Assembly (NCBI GenBank): GCA_041689775.1
Contig: JBDNFP010000110.1
Span: 1-8,747 of the forward strand
Origin: JBDNFP01 sp041689775
GTDB lineage: Bacteria > Bacteroidota > Bacteroidia > Cytophagales > Spirosomataceae
Direction of reading: 5' to 3'
Length of the DNA: 8,747 bases
Below are positions 1 to 6,756 of this stretch, piece after piece. The translations under genes and the position numbers were made by a program. Every line of letters starts with the position of its first letter. The first letter of the stretch is position 1. The notes beneath the pieces were generated by a model, which was not told the DNA's origin, made no database searches, and saw only the letters and a program-made list of their open reading frames with translations.

Positions 1-88
1 CCTGGACACGGGCTTTGAGCCGCTCCACCTCAGCCACCAAGCTGTGCACCAACGCTTTTAAGATCCCGATGTCGTTTGTCTCTACCAT
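1..88 (-). CDS. Probable IS66-family transposase, N-terminal fragment (runs off the window)
   Basis: The minus strand opens with an ATG at 88 and reads 29 codons without a stop to the window edge. The peptide begins M-V-E-T-N-D-I-G-I-L-K-A-L-V and continues into a heptad-like run (LVAEVERLKARVQ) rich in Leu, Val, Glu, Lys and Arg, i.e. a short coiled coil. IS66 TnpC-type transposases commonly start with a leucine-zipper coiled coil of this style before their SKPPSSD-type linker, zinc finger and DDE domain; none of those parts lies inside the window. No tnpA or tnpB is seen upstream of it (higher coordinates), so it would be a tnpC-only element or a remnant. The assignment rests on 29 residues and a recalled family pattern. 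Another coiled-coil protein is possible. Confidence 0.45.
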   Translation of the reverse strand, partial: MVETNDIGILKALVHSLVAEVERLKARVQ

Positions 89-106
89 GAACTTCAACTA
101 GCAAAA

Positions 107-175
107 TACGTACCTAAATAATTACAAATAAATAAAGTGATCTAAATGCCTAGATCTTAGGTTGCCTAGTACGTA
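107..175. repeat. Clustered dyads next to the transposase start, possible IS end or control region
   Basis: An inverted repeat TACGTAC (107-113) / GTACGTA (169-175) encloses a second dyad CCTAA (113-117) / TTAGG (157-161), a near-palindrome CCTAGATCTTAGG (149-161), and a direct repeat TGCCTAG (147-153 and 163-169). All of it lies 20-90 bases upstream of the transposase ATG, where the terminal repeat and promoter of an IS would be expected. The arms are short and could arise by chance in AT-rich DNA, so the link to the IS is inference. Confidence 0.35.
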
Positions 176-202
176 TCTCAACCCAATTGACCCACTGCTA
201 AA

Positions 203-302
203 TTATTGATGGGTGAACAAAGTTGTAAACTTTGAATCATCTGTTATGTGTGACCCCGATGGGGTCGAACCTAACTTTACATAACAATTCATCCACCAAT
301 AA
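203..302. repeat. Nested palindromic element with a predicted three-way junction
   Basis: Outer arms TTATTGATGGGTGAA (203-217) and TTCATCCACCAATAA (288-302) pair at 13 of 15 positions plus one G-T wobble. Between them are two branches. The first is a perfect 7-bp hairpin CAAAGTT-GTA-AACTTTG (218-234), directly abutting the outer arm. The second is an 8-bp stem TGTTATGT (242-249) / ACATAACA (279-286) that carries an inner hairpin GACCCC-GAT-GGGGTC (252-266). Nearly the whole element is thus base-paired, as DNA cruciform or as RNA. Pairing may extend outward with a bulge (GCT 197-199 with AGC 305-307). It resembles REP/RAYT-type or MITE-like mobile palindromes in general form; a structured RNA is the alternative. 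No transposase is inside it, and no clear target-site duplication could be made out. Confidence 0.6.
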
Positions 303-547
303 TAAGCCGATTGTGAAAAGACCTGTAATAAATGAAAAATATTTAAAAGAAGCTTTCCTGGAATTGTATAATGAAAGGTGGTGATAAATGATAATTGTAA
401 GGGTTTAGTACAATTTGTAAAACTGAACACGGGTCCAAACTAAATACTATTTCGGAGTTCGATTGATCCAAAGTGGCGGTAAGGGCGTAAATTTTTATAG
501 AGCGTTAGATTTAGACAGTTCAGCAAATTTTAAAATCTTTTACAACT

Positions 548-1264
548 ATGAAAAAAACGATAAACACGCCACGGCCACCACGTTCTTCCGAAGAAAGTAA
601 AGCGTTGGCCATGGTAAACCGCCGCTTCTTCTTGCGTTCAGCAGGCATCGCCGCTACCACCGGAGCTTTTCTATTAGGAGCCTGTAAGGGCGATGACATG
701 ATGGCTGATCCCACCGTAGATTTAGGATCAGGAGACATCGGAATTTTAAATTATGCCTACGCTCTTGAGCAACTCGAAGCAGCCTTCTATACTCAGGTAA
801 TCGCTTCTCCCTATGCAGGAATGAGTGCCGCAGAAATGAGTATCCTGACTGATATCCGTGATCACGAAATTATCCACCGTGAGTTTTTCAAGGCAGCCTT
901 AGGTACTTCGGCTATCCCAGGCCTGGAAGTCAATTTTTCGGCCATAAATTTTAATGATCGTGCTAGTGTATTAGGAACCGCCAAGGTATTTGAAGATACG
1001 GGAGTGTCGGCCTACAACGGAGCCGGACAACTTATCAAGGATGCTGGATACCTACTGCTTGCCGGTAAGATTGTTTCGGTAGAAGCCCGTCACGCTGCTA
1101 TTATTCGTGACTTACTCAATCCAAATTCGATTGATTTTGCGGGAGACGATATCATCGACGGTAATGGCCTTGACCTTGCCAAGACCCCTGCAATGGTTCT
1201 TCCAGCTGTAGCACCCTTCATCAAAACAATGATAAGCGGAAACAATCTGCCTAAAAAATCCTGA
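548..1264 (+). CDS. Tat-exported ferritin-like lipoprotein (PF13668, desiccation-protein-like)
   Basis: This 238-residue protein has a twin-arginine signal (NRRFFLR, residues 24-30), a hydrophobic stretch, and a lipobox LLGAC ending at Cys46, so it is probably folded before export and then lipid-anchored. The mature part is a ferritin-like four-helix bundle of the Ferritin_2 family (PF13668), which includes the plant desiccation-related protein pcC13-62. Candidate metal ligands are Glu74 or Glu77 (ALEQLEAAFY), E107-x-x-H110 (DHEIIH), Glu149 in the family motif FEDTGVSAY, and E179-x-x-H182 (VEARHAA), a complete di-metal pattern. Enzyme activity and substrate are unknown for most of the family. 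A second ATG at codon 22 (position 611) would put the RR motif nearer the N-terminus and may be the true start; no ribosome binding site decides between them. The next gene follows after 25 bases and is a paralogue, so the two are very likely one operon. Confidence 0.87.
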   Translation: MKKTINTPRPPRSSEESKALAMVNRRFFLRSAGIAATTGAFLLGACKGDDMMADPTVDLGSGDIGILNYAYALEQLEAAFYTQVIASPYAGMSAAEMSILTDIRDHEIIHREFFKAALGTSAIPGLEVNFSAINFNDRASVLGTAKVFEDTGVSAYNGAGQLIKDAGYLLLAGKIVSVEARHAAIIRDLLNPNSIDFAGDDIIDGNGLDLAKTPAMVLPAVAPFIKTMISGNNLPKKS

Positions 1265-1289
1265 TAACCTAAAAAGATCCTGAAAGACT

Positions 1290-2078
1290 ATGAATATTTT
1301 CAAAATAATAGATGAAATCACGAAGTTTGACCGCGACGCCGTCGACCGTTTAGAGCACGCTACTCGTCGGAGCTTCATGACAAAGTTTAGCCGCAACCTT
1401 ACTGCGGCAGCCGTTCCTGCGGTATTCGCAACGGTAGTAAATAAAGCCTACGCCCAGTCGCCTCAGGCGGTGGATGTACTTAATTACGCGCTTACCTTAG
1501 AATATCTGGAAGACGAATTTTATAAAATGGGAAATGCCGCTTCTGGCCTGATCCCGGCTAAATATCAGCGTGTATTTGCCCAGATCGGTAAGCACGAAGA
1601 TCAGCACGTGAAGTTCTTGAAGGGAGCTTTAGGTACTGCAGCAGTAGCTAAGCCAGGTTTTGATTTTTCGGCCAACGGCGCTTTTTCTAACCCATTCGGT
1701 AATTTTGATACATTTGTGTTTTTATCACACGCATTTGAGGATACCGGAGTTCGTGCCTACAAAGGACAGGCTGGTGCACTGATCAATGATCCGGCGCTAT
1801 TGGAATACGCACTGCAAATTCACTCGATTGAGGCGCGCCACGCGGCCAAAGCACGGGCAATTTTGTCAGAAATTAGAAGTAATCCAGCGATTAAGCCCTG
1901 GATTACGCTGAACGAAGGTTCTCCCGCCGCAGTGTACGCCGGTGATGATAACACCGTACAGGGTGGAGTAGATATTAGAGGAATAGCTGGTAAGTCGGAC
2001 AAAGCCGTAACAGAAGCATTTGACGAGCCACTAACCAAAGACCAGGTATTGGCCATTGGTGGGTTGTTTATCCGATAA
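1290..2078 (+). CDS. Tat-exported ferritin-like protein, soluble partner (PF13668)
   Basis: The second gene of the pair encodes 262 residues. It begins with a polar, charged N-terminal segment (about residues 1-25, FKIIDEITKFDRDAVDRLEH), then a twin-arginine motif TRRSFM (25-30), an alanine-rich hydrophobic run, and a probable signal-peptidase site after AYA (residue 55). Unlike the first protein it has no lipobox Cys, so it should be free in the periplasm. The ferritin-like bundle keeps the metal-ligand pattern: Glu71/Glu74 in LEYLEDEFY, E103-x-x-H106 (HEDQH), Glu150 in FEDTGVRAY, and E181-x-x-H184 (IEARHAA). A tail of ~60 residues after the bundle (from about 200) ends at LTKDQVLAIGGLFIR and carries a GDDNTVQGGVDI segment. 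Similarity to the upstream protein is strongest around FEDTGV-x-AY and EARHAA. The long N-region before RR recurs, as recalled, in Bacteroidetes members of this pair type, which supports the start chosen. Confidence 0.87.
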   Translation: MNIFKIIDEITKFDRDAVDRLEHATRRSFMTKFSRNLTAAAVPAVFATVVNKAYAQSPQAVDVLNYALTLEYLEDEFYKMGNAASGLIPAKYQRVFAQIGKHEDQHVKFLKGALGTAAVAKPGFDFSANGAFSNPFGNFDTFVFLSHAFEDTGVRAYKGQAGALINDPALLEYALQIHSIEARHAAKARAILSEIRSNPAIKPWITLNEGSPAAVYAGDDNTVQGGVDIRGIAGKSDKAVTEAFDEPLTKDQVLAIGGLFIR

Positions 2079-2115
2079 GAGTTGAGTTAAGGAAAGTGTC
2101 GTGTGGATGAGGGGT

Positions 2116-2149
2116 AAGAGAGCGGGTTGCGAAAGCGATTCGCTCTCTT
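2116..2149 (+). terminator. Hairpin terminator of the ferritin-like operon
   Basis: Arms 2116-2130 and 2135-2149 form a 15-bp stem (three G-T wobbles, no mismatches) closed by a GAAA tetraloop at 2131-2134. The 3' arm runs into TTTATATT. It begins 38 bases after the stop of the second ferritin-like gene and lies before the end of the convergent minus-strand gene. There is no T-run on the minus strand, so it acts mainly for plus-strand transcripts. Confidence 0.8.
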
Positions 2150-2168
2150 TATATTCTCTCTGTTATGG

Positions 2169-2894
2169 TTATTCAAAGTTGGGTTTGCCGGTGGAGCTAC
2201 GTATATAGTTACCCGATGCCGAAGCTCGCGCGCCAAAGCCGCAGTCGATGGCATCGTTGAGGTAGTCTGCCCGAACCGCATTTTGGCTGAATGTAAACTG
2301 AACCTTACAGGAACCGAATTCATTGGTGGAGTAGACTGCCTTGTTCCCTTTTAATGTAAGCGCAGTTTTGTCGATAAAGGCTTGATTGTAGGCGGGGCCA
2401 CCCGTCACGGCCGATAGCGCAATGAAAAACTTAGTCCCGCTTTGCTGGACCAAGAGTTCTCCACTACCCCCTTCGTTACCGAAGGAATAAGCATAGGTAC
2501 CCGTTAGGTCCGGGAGAGGTTTCATAGGAACGGTTTTCTTAGAAATTTCTTTCAAGGCTATTTTTAACTCCTTGGCGTTACCCTTGGGAGCCATCCATAT
2601 TCCGGTAAGCTCACTACCCTTTACCTCCATGGAGTAAATGCCCGTCACATCCCCGTTATTCATCAGTTCATGGAGGAAAAGAGTACTCTCATAAGTCCTT
2701 CCCACGACCGTAATCGGAATTCCTTTTTTCTTGTAGACTACCGTTCCAAACAGCGCGGATCCATCCTGCGTAAGGGTAAGTATAATGGGTATTTTAGCCA
2801 TGATGGTACCTTCGTACACTTTTTGGGTTAGTGATTGGGCCGTCAATTGAAAGGCAATAAAGCAAAGAAGCAAGGATAAAATAGAACGATTCAT
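2169..2894 (-). CDS. Secreted protein of unknown function, two beta-rich halves
   Basis: The 241-residue product starts with a classical signal peptide (MNRSILSLLLCFIAFQLTAQ, likely cut near residue 19). The remainder appears to be two modules. Residues ~25-115 (YEGTIMAKIPIILTL, then VTGIY and LTGIWM segments) look like alternating beta strands with glycine turns. Residues ~127-235 start with DLTGTYAYSFGNEGGSGEL and end with DCGFGARASASGNY. The two remaining cysteines, Cys196 and Cys218, could form a disulfide. The DCGFG...GxY ending is reminiscent of small periplasmic lysozyme-inhibitor-like domains, but this is a loose resemblance and no function is assigned. The gene stands alone: a convergent operon lies downstream and a 155-base gap separates it from the minus-strand gene upstream. 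A TAnnTTTG box in that gap suggests its own promoter. Confidence 0.7.
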   Translation of the reverse strand: MNRSILSLLLCFIAFQLTAQSLTQKVYEGTIMAKIPIILTLTQDGSALFGTVVYKKKGIPITVVGRTYESTLFLHELMNNGDVTGIYSMEVKGSELTGIWMAPKGNAKELKIALKEISKKTVPMKPLPDLTGTYAYSFGNEGGSGELLVQQSGTKFFIALSAVTGGPAYNQAFIDKTALTLKGNKAVYSTNEFGSCKVQFTFSQNAVRADYLNDAIDCGFGARASASGNYIRSSTGKPNFE

Positions 2895-2896
2895 AG

Positions 2897-2922
2897 GTAG
2901 CTGTTAGCCAATAGCTTTTGGC
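2897..2922. repeat. TTAGC-rich leader repeat sharing a 12-mer with the hairpin near 8270
   Basis: Two bases before the start codon of the minus-strand secreted protein lies GTAGCTGTTAGC (2897-2908). The identical 12-mer forms one arm of the hairpin at 8249-8280. It runs on into a short hairpin GCCAA-TAGCTT-TTGGC (2907-2922) and a further TTAGC copy near 2925. The sequence therefore falls in the 5' leader of that gene. Shared 12-mers of this kind suggest a dispersed intergenic repeat; with only two sites visible, this is inference. Confidence 0.4.
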
Positions 2923-2975
2923 CATTAGCGTTTTGTGAGTATTTAATTTATGATAAATTATCTATCAATGATCAA

Positions 2976-2983
2976 CAAAGTTA
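2976..2983 (-). promoter_or_regulatory. Candidate Bacteroidetes -7 box for the secreted-protein gene
   Basis: On the minus strand this reads TAACTTTG, an exact fit to the Bacteroidetes -7 consensus TAnnTTTG. Transcription would start about 75-80 bases before the ATG at 2894. A TTTG occurs only six bases upstream, too near to serve as a -33 box, and none is seen at the usual distance, so support is partial. Confidence 0.35.
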
Positions 2984-3049
2984 ATCATGCAAACTATCTT
3001 ATTAGAGGTACACATAGGTGAATATGAGGGCTATTGTCTGTCAGCTACT

Positions 3050-4318
3050 TTACACTTTAAAAATCAATTTTTTACGATAAAAGACGTACAGAATCACAAA
3101 CCAGATGGTCAGATAAGTAAGGGCACCAGCTATCGAGGCACTTTTGGGATCGACAAAGTACGGAGCAATCTGGAAATCGTAAAGGTAGTTCTGCAAACCG
3201 ATAGTTTCTGCCGGGTTAACCGGATGCGCTACTCTAATACCGCTCAGAACACGTGGAATAATGCCTGAGAAGAAGAAAACCACCATTGGGTTTACGCCAA
3301 AGACCAGAAACGGGATAATCCAACCCTTCCATTCCTTGTAGTCGATTATGAAGTAAAGCAAGGCTAGTACTACCAACGCGATACCTGCTGCGTAAAGTAC
3401 GTAGGAGCTTGTCCAGAGTGCCTTGTTGATCGGGAATACTTCGTTCCACAGTAGCCCCAGCAGAATACCAGCCACTCCGGCAAGGAGTAAGTACAGGCCC
3501 TTTTTTTGGGTGGATAAAGTACCGGTAAGGAGCGCCCCGGTAAGCAGACCGGCAATGCCCGTCCCGATGGCAGGAATAGTACTCAGAATTCCCTCTGGAT
3601 CCCAGGTTTTGGCCGAAGCCCATAAGTGGTCAGGAAGTAGGAGGTAGTCGAACCAGGCGGCGATATTGGTGGCTTTTTCGACATTGGCTGGCCCCACACC
3701 CGGTACCGGAATGAGCGTCATCATGGCCCAGTAGGCTAGTGGCAGTACCAGACCGACAATGATTTGCGTACGCAGGGTAGTAGTAAGGTACAGCAATGAC
3801 ACCACCAGGTATACCACCCCGATTCGTTGTAGTACTCCCGGAATCCGTACGTTCTTGTAGTCTTCAAAACCACCAAAGGCCAGTATCATCATAAGTACGA
3901 AGACACCTGTGGCAACGTAGAGCTGCCTTTTTTGGTCATAGTCGCTGAAAAGAGCTACTACCACGCTAGCCGTAATAGTAAGCCGGGCCAGTAGCAGGGC
4001 AACTCCTTCCAGACCGAATACATGAATCTTGGAAAAGAAGTTGAGGAAGAGTCCCAGTAGGAAAATCCGGAGAAAGCGGGTCAGTATTTTTTGAATAGCA
4101 GCGTCAGTGACAATTTTTTTTGGCGTAGCTAATACCGTGGTTATGCCGACAATAAACAAGAACGTGGGAAACACCAGATCGGTGGGAGTACAGCCGTGCC
4201 ATTCGGCGTGGAGGAAGGGAGTGAATATATTACCCCAATCGCCGGGATTATTCACGATGGTCATGAGCATGATGGTCAGTCCGCGGAGTACGTCGAGGGA
4301 GAGTAAACGGTTTTTCAT
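3050..4318 (-). CDS. DUF5009/HGSNAT-like (NagX, COG4299) integral membrane acyltransferase
   Basis: The 422-residue protein has about ten or eleven hydrophobic membrane segments. Its N-terminus carries the family signature: RLLSLDVLRGLTIMLM (residues 4-19), then NNPG, then FLHAEWHGCTPTDLVFPTF (35-53). His37 in FLHAEWHG lines up with the active-site histidine of human heparan-alpha-glucosaminide N-acetyltransferase, which passes acetyl groups across the lysosomal membrane. Other family blocks are RIPGVLQRIGVVY (158-170), WDPEGILSTIPAIGTGIAG (239-257), NKALWTSSYVLYAAG (298-312) and FGVNPMVVFF (340-349). Bacterial relatives (NagX, COG4299) are linked to amino-sugar use or cell-surface sugar acylation; the substrate here is unknown, since no sugar-catabolism gene lies beside it. 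The length is normal and nothing is broken. It is divergent from the MDR oxidoreductase gene across 230 bases. Confidence 0.88.
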   Translation of the reverse strand: MKNRLLSLDVLRGLTIMLMTIVNNPGDWGNIFTPFLHAEWHGCTPTDLVFPTFLFIVGITTVLATPKKIVTDAAIQKILTRFLRIFLLGLFLNFFSKIHVFGLEGVALLLARLTITASVVVALFSDYDQKRQLYVATGVFVLMMILAFGGFEDYKNVRIPGVLQRIGVVYLVVSLLYLTTTLRTQIIVGLVLPLAYWAMMTLIPVPGVGPANVEKATNIAAWFDYLLLPDHLWASAKTWDPEGILSTIPAIGTGIAGLLTGALLTGTLSTQKKGLYLLLAGVAGILLGLLWNEVFPINKALWTSSYVLYAAGIALVVLALLYFIIDYKEWKGWIIPFLVFGVNPMVVFFFSGIIPRVLSGIRVAHPVNPAETIGLQNYLYDFQIAPYFVDPKSASIAGALTYLTIWFVILYVFYRKKLIFKV

Positions 4319-4548
4319 AGAGAGAGGTCAGGATCAAGGATGGGTTCTTAAAACAAGCTTACAAATAAACAGTAAATACTCACAAAGTGGTAGCTCGGGT
4401 GCCTGCGCTTACCAGAAAGTTGAGGCCGAGGCTGAATTTAATGGTATGCTTTCCTGTTTTTTTAAGACGTGTGGATCCAGAGAACTACTCTATACGAATA
4501 GCCGTGAATACTCGTGTGGTATTTGGTGGGTGCCTAAACTAAGTAGTA
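4319..4548. other. Divergent promoter region without a clear box
   Basis: This 230-base gap must carry promoters for the acyltransferase-like gene (minus) and the oxidoreductase (plus). No exact TAnnTTTG match with a matched -33 was found on either strand; the minus strand has a one-off TTTATTTG. There is no Shine-Dalgarno sequence before either start, and no strong hairpin. An open plus-strand frame crosses it from inside the neighbouring gene (4107-4568) but is only the antisense of that gene continued. Confidence 0.5.
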
Positions 4549-5457
4549 ATGAAAGCAATACGCATTAGCGAAAAAGGATCACTTGATAATCTGGAAGTAG
4601 TATCCATGGAAATACCGGTGCTTGCCGCCAATGAGATTCTGGTCAAAGTAAAAGCCGCCGGGGTGAATCCGGTAGACTGGAAAGGCGGGATAAACGGGAT
4701 GTTTCAGATGCCCTATACGGTAGGTAGCGATATCGCCGGGGTAGTTGAAAAAGTCGGGGCCGATGTTACGAAATTCAGCGTAGGGCAACACGTAATTGGC
4801 TCGTTGGAGTGGGCCACGCAGGGGGCTTTTGCCGAGTACGTCGTGACCAAAGAGCAGTACCTTACCCGAAAACCCACCAACCTGAGTTTTGAAGAAGCCG
4901 CCGCGGTGCCGTTGGTAGCCCTTACCGCCTGGCAGGGGCTTTTTGATAAACTGGAGATCCAGCCCGGACAAAAAGTATTAATTCAGGCCGCAGCTGGTGG
5001 GGTAGGGTTGTTTTCTCTGCAATTTGCTAAATGGAAAGGAGCATACGTTATCGCTACTGCCTCGCAGAAAAACGCCGACTTCTTGAAGAAGCTCGGCGCC
5101 GATGAGGTAGTTGATTATACTACCACCGACGTGACCGAAGCTGTGAAAGATATGGATGCGGTTTATGATAGCATGGCCAATTCGGAGCAGCTGTTTAAGG
5201 TGCTGAAAAAAGGAGGGAAGTACGTATCCATTACCGCCAAACCTTCCGCCGAACTGGCCGATAGTTATGGGGTATCGGCTACCAATTTCCTTTTTCATTC
5301 CAACCCGGATCAGTTGGAGCAAATCGTGGCGTTGATTGAAGCGGGTATAATACAGGTATTTGTGGATAAAACATTCCCGTTGACGGAAGCAAAAGAGGCC
5401 TTGGCTTACCAAAAGCAGGGCCATTCGTGCGGTAAAAATGTGCTGGTAGTCAGCTAG
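4549..5457 (+). CDS. NADP-dependent quinone-oxidoreductase-type MDR enzyme (zinc-independent)
   Basis: A complete 302-residue member of the medium-chain dehydrogenase/reductase superfamily. The N-terminal GroES-like catalytic domain (about 1-120) has AAGVNPVDWKGG (36-47) and VGSDIAGVVEKVG (58-70). The Rossmann domain follows, with the cofactor-binding loop AAAGGVG (147-153) in place of the GxGxxG of zinc alcohol dehydrogenases, then KLGADEVVDY (181-190). The C-terminus keeps the usual GHSCGKNVLVV ending. The zinc-ligand pattern of alcohol dehydrogenases is absent, so it should reduce quinones or enones with NADPH in the cytoplasm. The exact substrate cannot be read from sequence. It is divergent from the acyltransferase-like gene and ends one base before the end of queA on the other strand; no terminator fits between them. 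Confidence 0.9.
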   Translation: MKAIRISEKGSLDNLEVVSMEIPVLAANEILVKVKAAGVNPVDWKGGINGMFQMPYTVGSDIAGVVEKVGADVTKFSVGQHVIGSLEWATQGAFAEYVVTKEQYLTRKPTNLSFEEAAAVPLVALTAWQGLFDKLEIQPGQKVLIQAAAGGVGLFSLQFAKWKGAYVIATASQKNADFLKKLGADEVVDYTTTDVTEAVKDMDAVYDSMANSEQLFKVLKKGGKYVSITAKPSAELADSYGVSATNFLFHSNPDQLEQIVALIEAGIIQVFVDKTFPLTEAKEALAYQKQGHSCGKNVLVVS

Positions 5458-5458
5458 A

Positions 5459-6688
5459 TTATTTTTTCCACAACAGTGACGAATCTCCGTAGCTCAGGAA
5501 GCGGTAGCCGTGGGTTAGCGCTTCCTGATACATCGCCTTCCAGCCTTCGCCCACAAAAGCTGCTACCAATAGTATCAGCGTGGAGCCGGGCTGATGGTAG
5601 TTGGTAATCAATCCTTGACAAAGTCGGAATCCGTAGCCGGGGAAAATAAAGATTTCGGTTTCGCCCGTAATCTCGTTGAATCCTTCCTGATCCATAAAAT
5701 TAAGAATTGCTCCTAGCGCGTTGGTGGGAGTGGGTAATTCTGACTCCGTAAACTGGTAGGGATATAGCTTCTCAATCCAGAATTCGGTGGTCTCCTGCCG
5801 ACTAAGTTTTACGCCGTACCAGTACAAACTTTCTAGCGAGCGCATGGAGGTAGTACCCACCGGAATAATGTGATCAATTTTATGGATGAGGCCCTCGATC
5901 AGCTCACGGGTATATACTACTTGCTCGCTGTGCATGTGGTGCTCCGTGACGGTCTCGGCCTTGATGGGTTGGAACGTACCCGCGCCCACGTGCAAGGTCA
6001 GAAACGACCGCTGAATACCTTTTTGATCCAACGTAGCAAATACATTCTCCGTAAAGTGTAGCCCGGCGGTTGGCGCTGCCACGGCACCCTCTTGCCGGGC
6101 GTAGACGGTTTGGTAGGTTTGTTTATCCTCTACTTCGGTATCACGCCGGAGGTAGGGGGGTAGGGGTATCTCTCCCAAGGCTTGTACGATTTCCAGAAAA
6201 GTAGCCTCTCCCTCCCAGGATAGCTCAATAAAATTCTGTTCATAATCGGAGTAGCGGGCTTGCAGCGTGATATCATCCCCTTTCAAAAGAATGGTCTGAC
6301 TCAGAATATCCGTTGGTTTCCAGCGTTTTTTGTTGCCGATCATGCAGGCCCACACGCAGGAGCCGAATACCAGCATAGCATCGTTTATGATGCGGGTGGG
6401 TTCCTCGGGGTGGAGGAGTAATAGCTCAATGGTAGCCCCGGTAGACTTCTGAAAATACACCCGCGCCGGTATCACTTTGGTGTCGTTAAATACCAGCAGG
6501 CTATCGGCCGGTAGTTGGTCGGTTAGCTGATGAAAGTGGTGGTGACTCAGGGCTCCGCCTTCGTTGATAAGGAGCTTCGACGTATCACGGGGAGCTACCG
6601 GGTACCGGGCAATCCGCTCATCGGGTAAGTCGTAGGTATAATCACTCAGCCGAATAGCTTCGGCACGTTGTCGCCAGGAATCTTGCAT
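5459..6688 (-). CDS. queA: S-adenosylmethionine:tRNA ribosyltransferase-isomerase QueA
   Basis: QueA moves and isomerises the ribosyl part of SAM onto 7-aminomethyl-7-deazaguanine at tRNA position 34, giving epoxyqueuosine. The 409-residue protein shows the family blocks in order: LSDYTYDLPDERIARYP (14-30), LLVFNDTKVIPAR (64-76), EIPLPPYL (173-180), YQTVYARQEGAVAAPTAGL (192-210), LHVGAGTFQPI (232-242), VGTTSMRSLES (277-287), FIFPGYGF (347-354), NYHQPGSTLILLVAAFVG (363-380) and YRFLSYGD (395-402). It is some 50-60 residues longer than E. coli QueA. The surplus lies mainly between SLES and FIFPG (about 288-346: YWYGVKL, then PTPTNALGAILNFMD), as recalled for the Bacteroidetes subtype, plus an N-terminal leader. 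No other queuosine gene is near. It shares strand with the small membrane protein upstream (68-base gap) and may be co-transcribed with it. Confidence 0.97.
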   Translation of the reverse strand: MQDSWRQRAEAIRLSDYTYDLPDERIARYPVAPRDTSKLLINEGGALSHHHFHQLTDQLPADSLLVFNDTKVIPARVYFQKSTGATIELLLLHPEEPTRIINDAMLVFGSCVWACMIGNKKRWKPTDILSQTILLKGDDITLQARYSDYEQNFIELSWEGEATFLEIVQALGEIPLPPYLRRDTEVEDKQTYQTVYARQEGAVAAPTAGLHFTENVFATLDQKGIQRSFLTLHVGAGTFQPIKAETVTEHHMHSEQVVYTRELIEGLIHKIDHIIPVGTTSMRSLESLYWYGVKLSRQETTEFWIEKLYPYQFTESELPTPTNALGAILNFMDQEGFNEITGETEIFIFPGYGFRLCQGLITNYHQPGSTLILLVAAFVGEGWKAMYQEALTHGYRFLSYGDSSLLWKK

Positions 6689-6756
6689 TAGTAGGGATTA
6701 ATATCGAAAATAGCCGAAGGTACTTGGAGCTACCCGTTGTACGTATTTTTTTGTTC

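Larger units (their letters stand above)
89..547. other. Gene-free stretch between the transposase fragment and the ferritin operon
   Basis: No convincing coding sequence lies here; the single open frame across it (minus strand, 203-430) runs through the palindromic element and has no recognisable protein character. The stretch is AT-rich and holds three structural signals: the clustered dyads at 107-175, the nested palindrome at 203-302, and a small inverted repeat AATTGTA/TACAATT (393-399 with 409-415), whose left arm also occurs directly at 362-368. The end of the stretch should carry the promoter and leader of the ferritin operon. The best -7-like match is TAGATTTA at 506-513 (one base off TAnnTTTG), about 35 bases before the first gene, but no TTTG -33 box stands at proper distance. 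No Shine-Dalgarno sequence precedes the ATG at 548. Confidence 0.6.

Noticed and set aside
203..430. Minus-strand 75-residue open frame in the left spacer
   Set aside because: It spans the nested palindrome, has no domain-like or signal features, and its composition follows the repeat. Treated as chance.
3234..3623. Minus-strand 129-residue frame inside the membrane acyltransferase gene
   Set aside because: It overlaps the real gene on the same strand in another phase, and is Arg/Gly/Ser-rich, as shadows usually are.
4107..4568. Plus-strand 153-residue open frame across the divergent gap
   Set aside because: Its first half is antisense to the acyltransferase-like gene and its end overlaps the oxidoreductase start in another phase; no family features.
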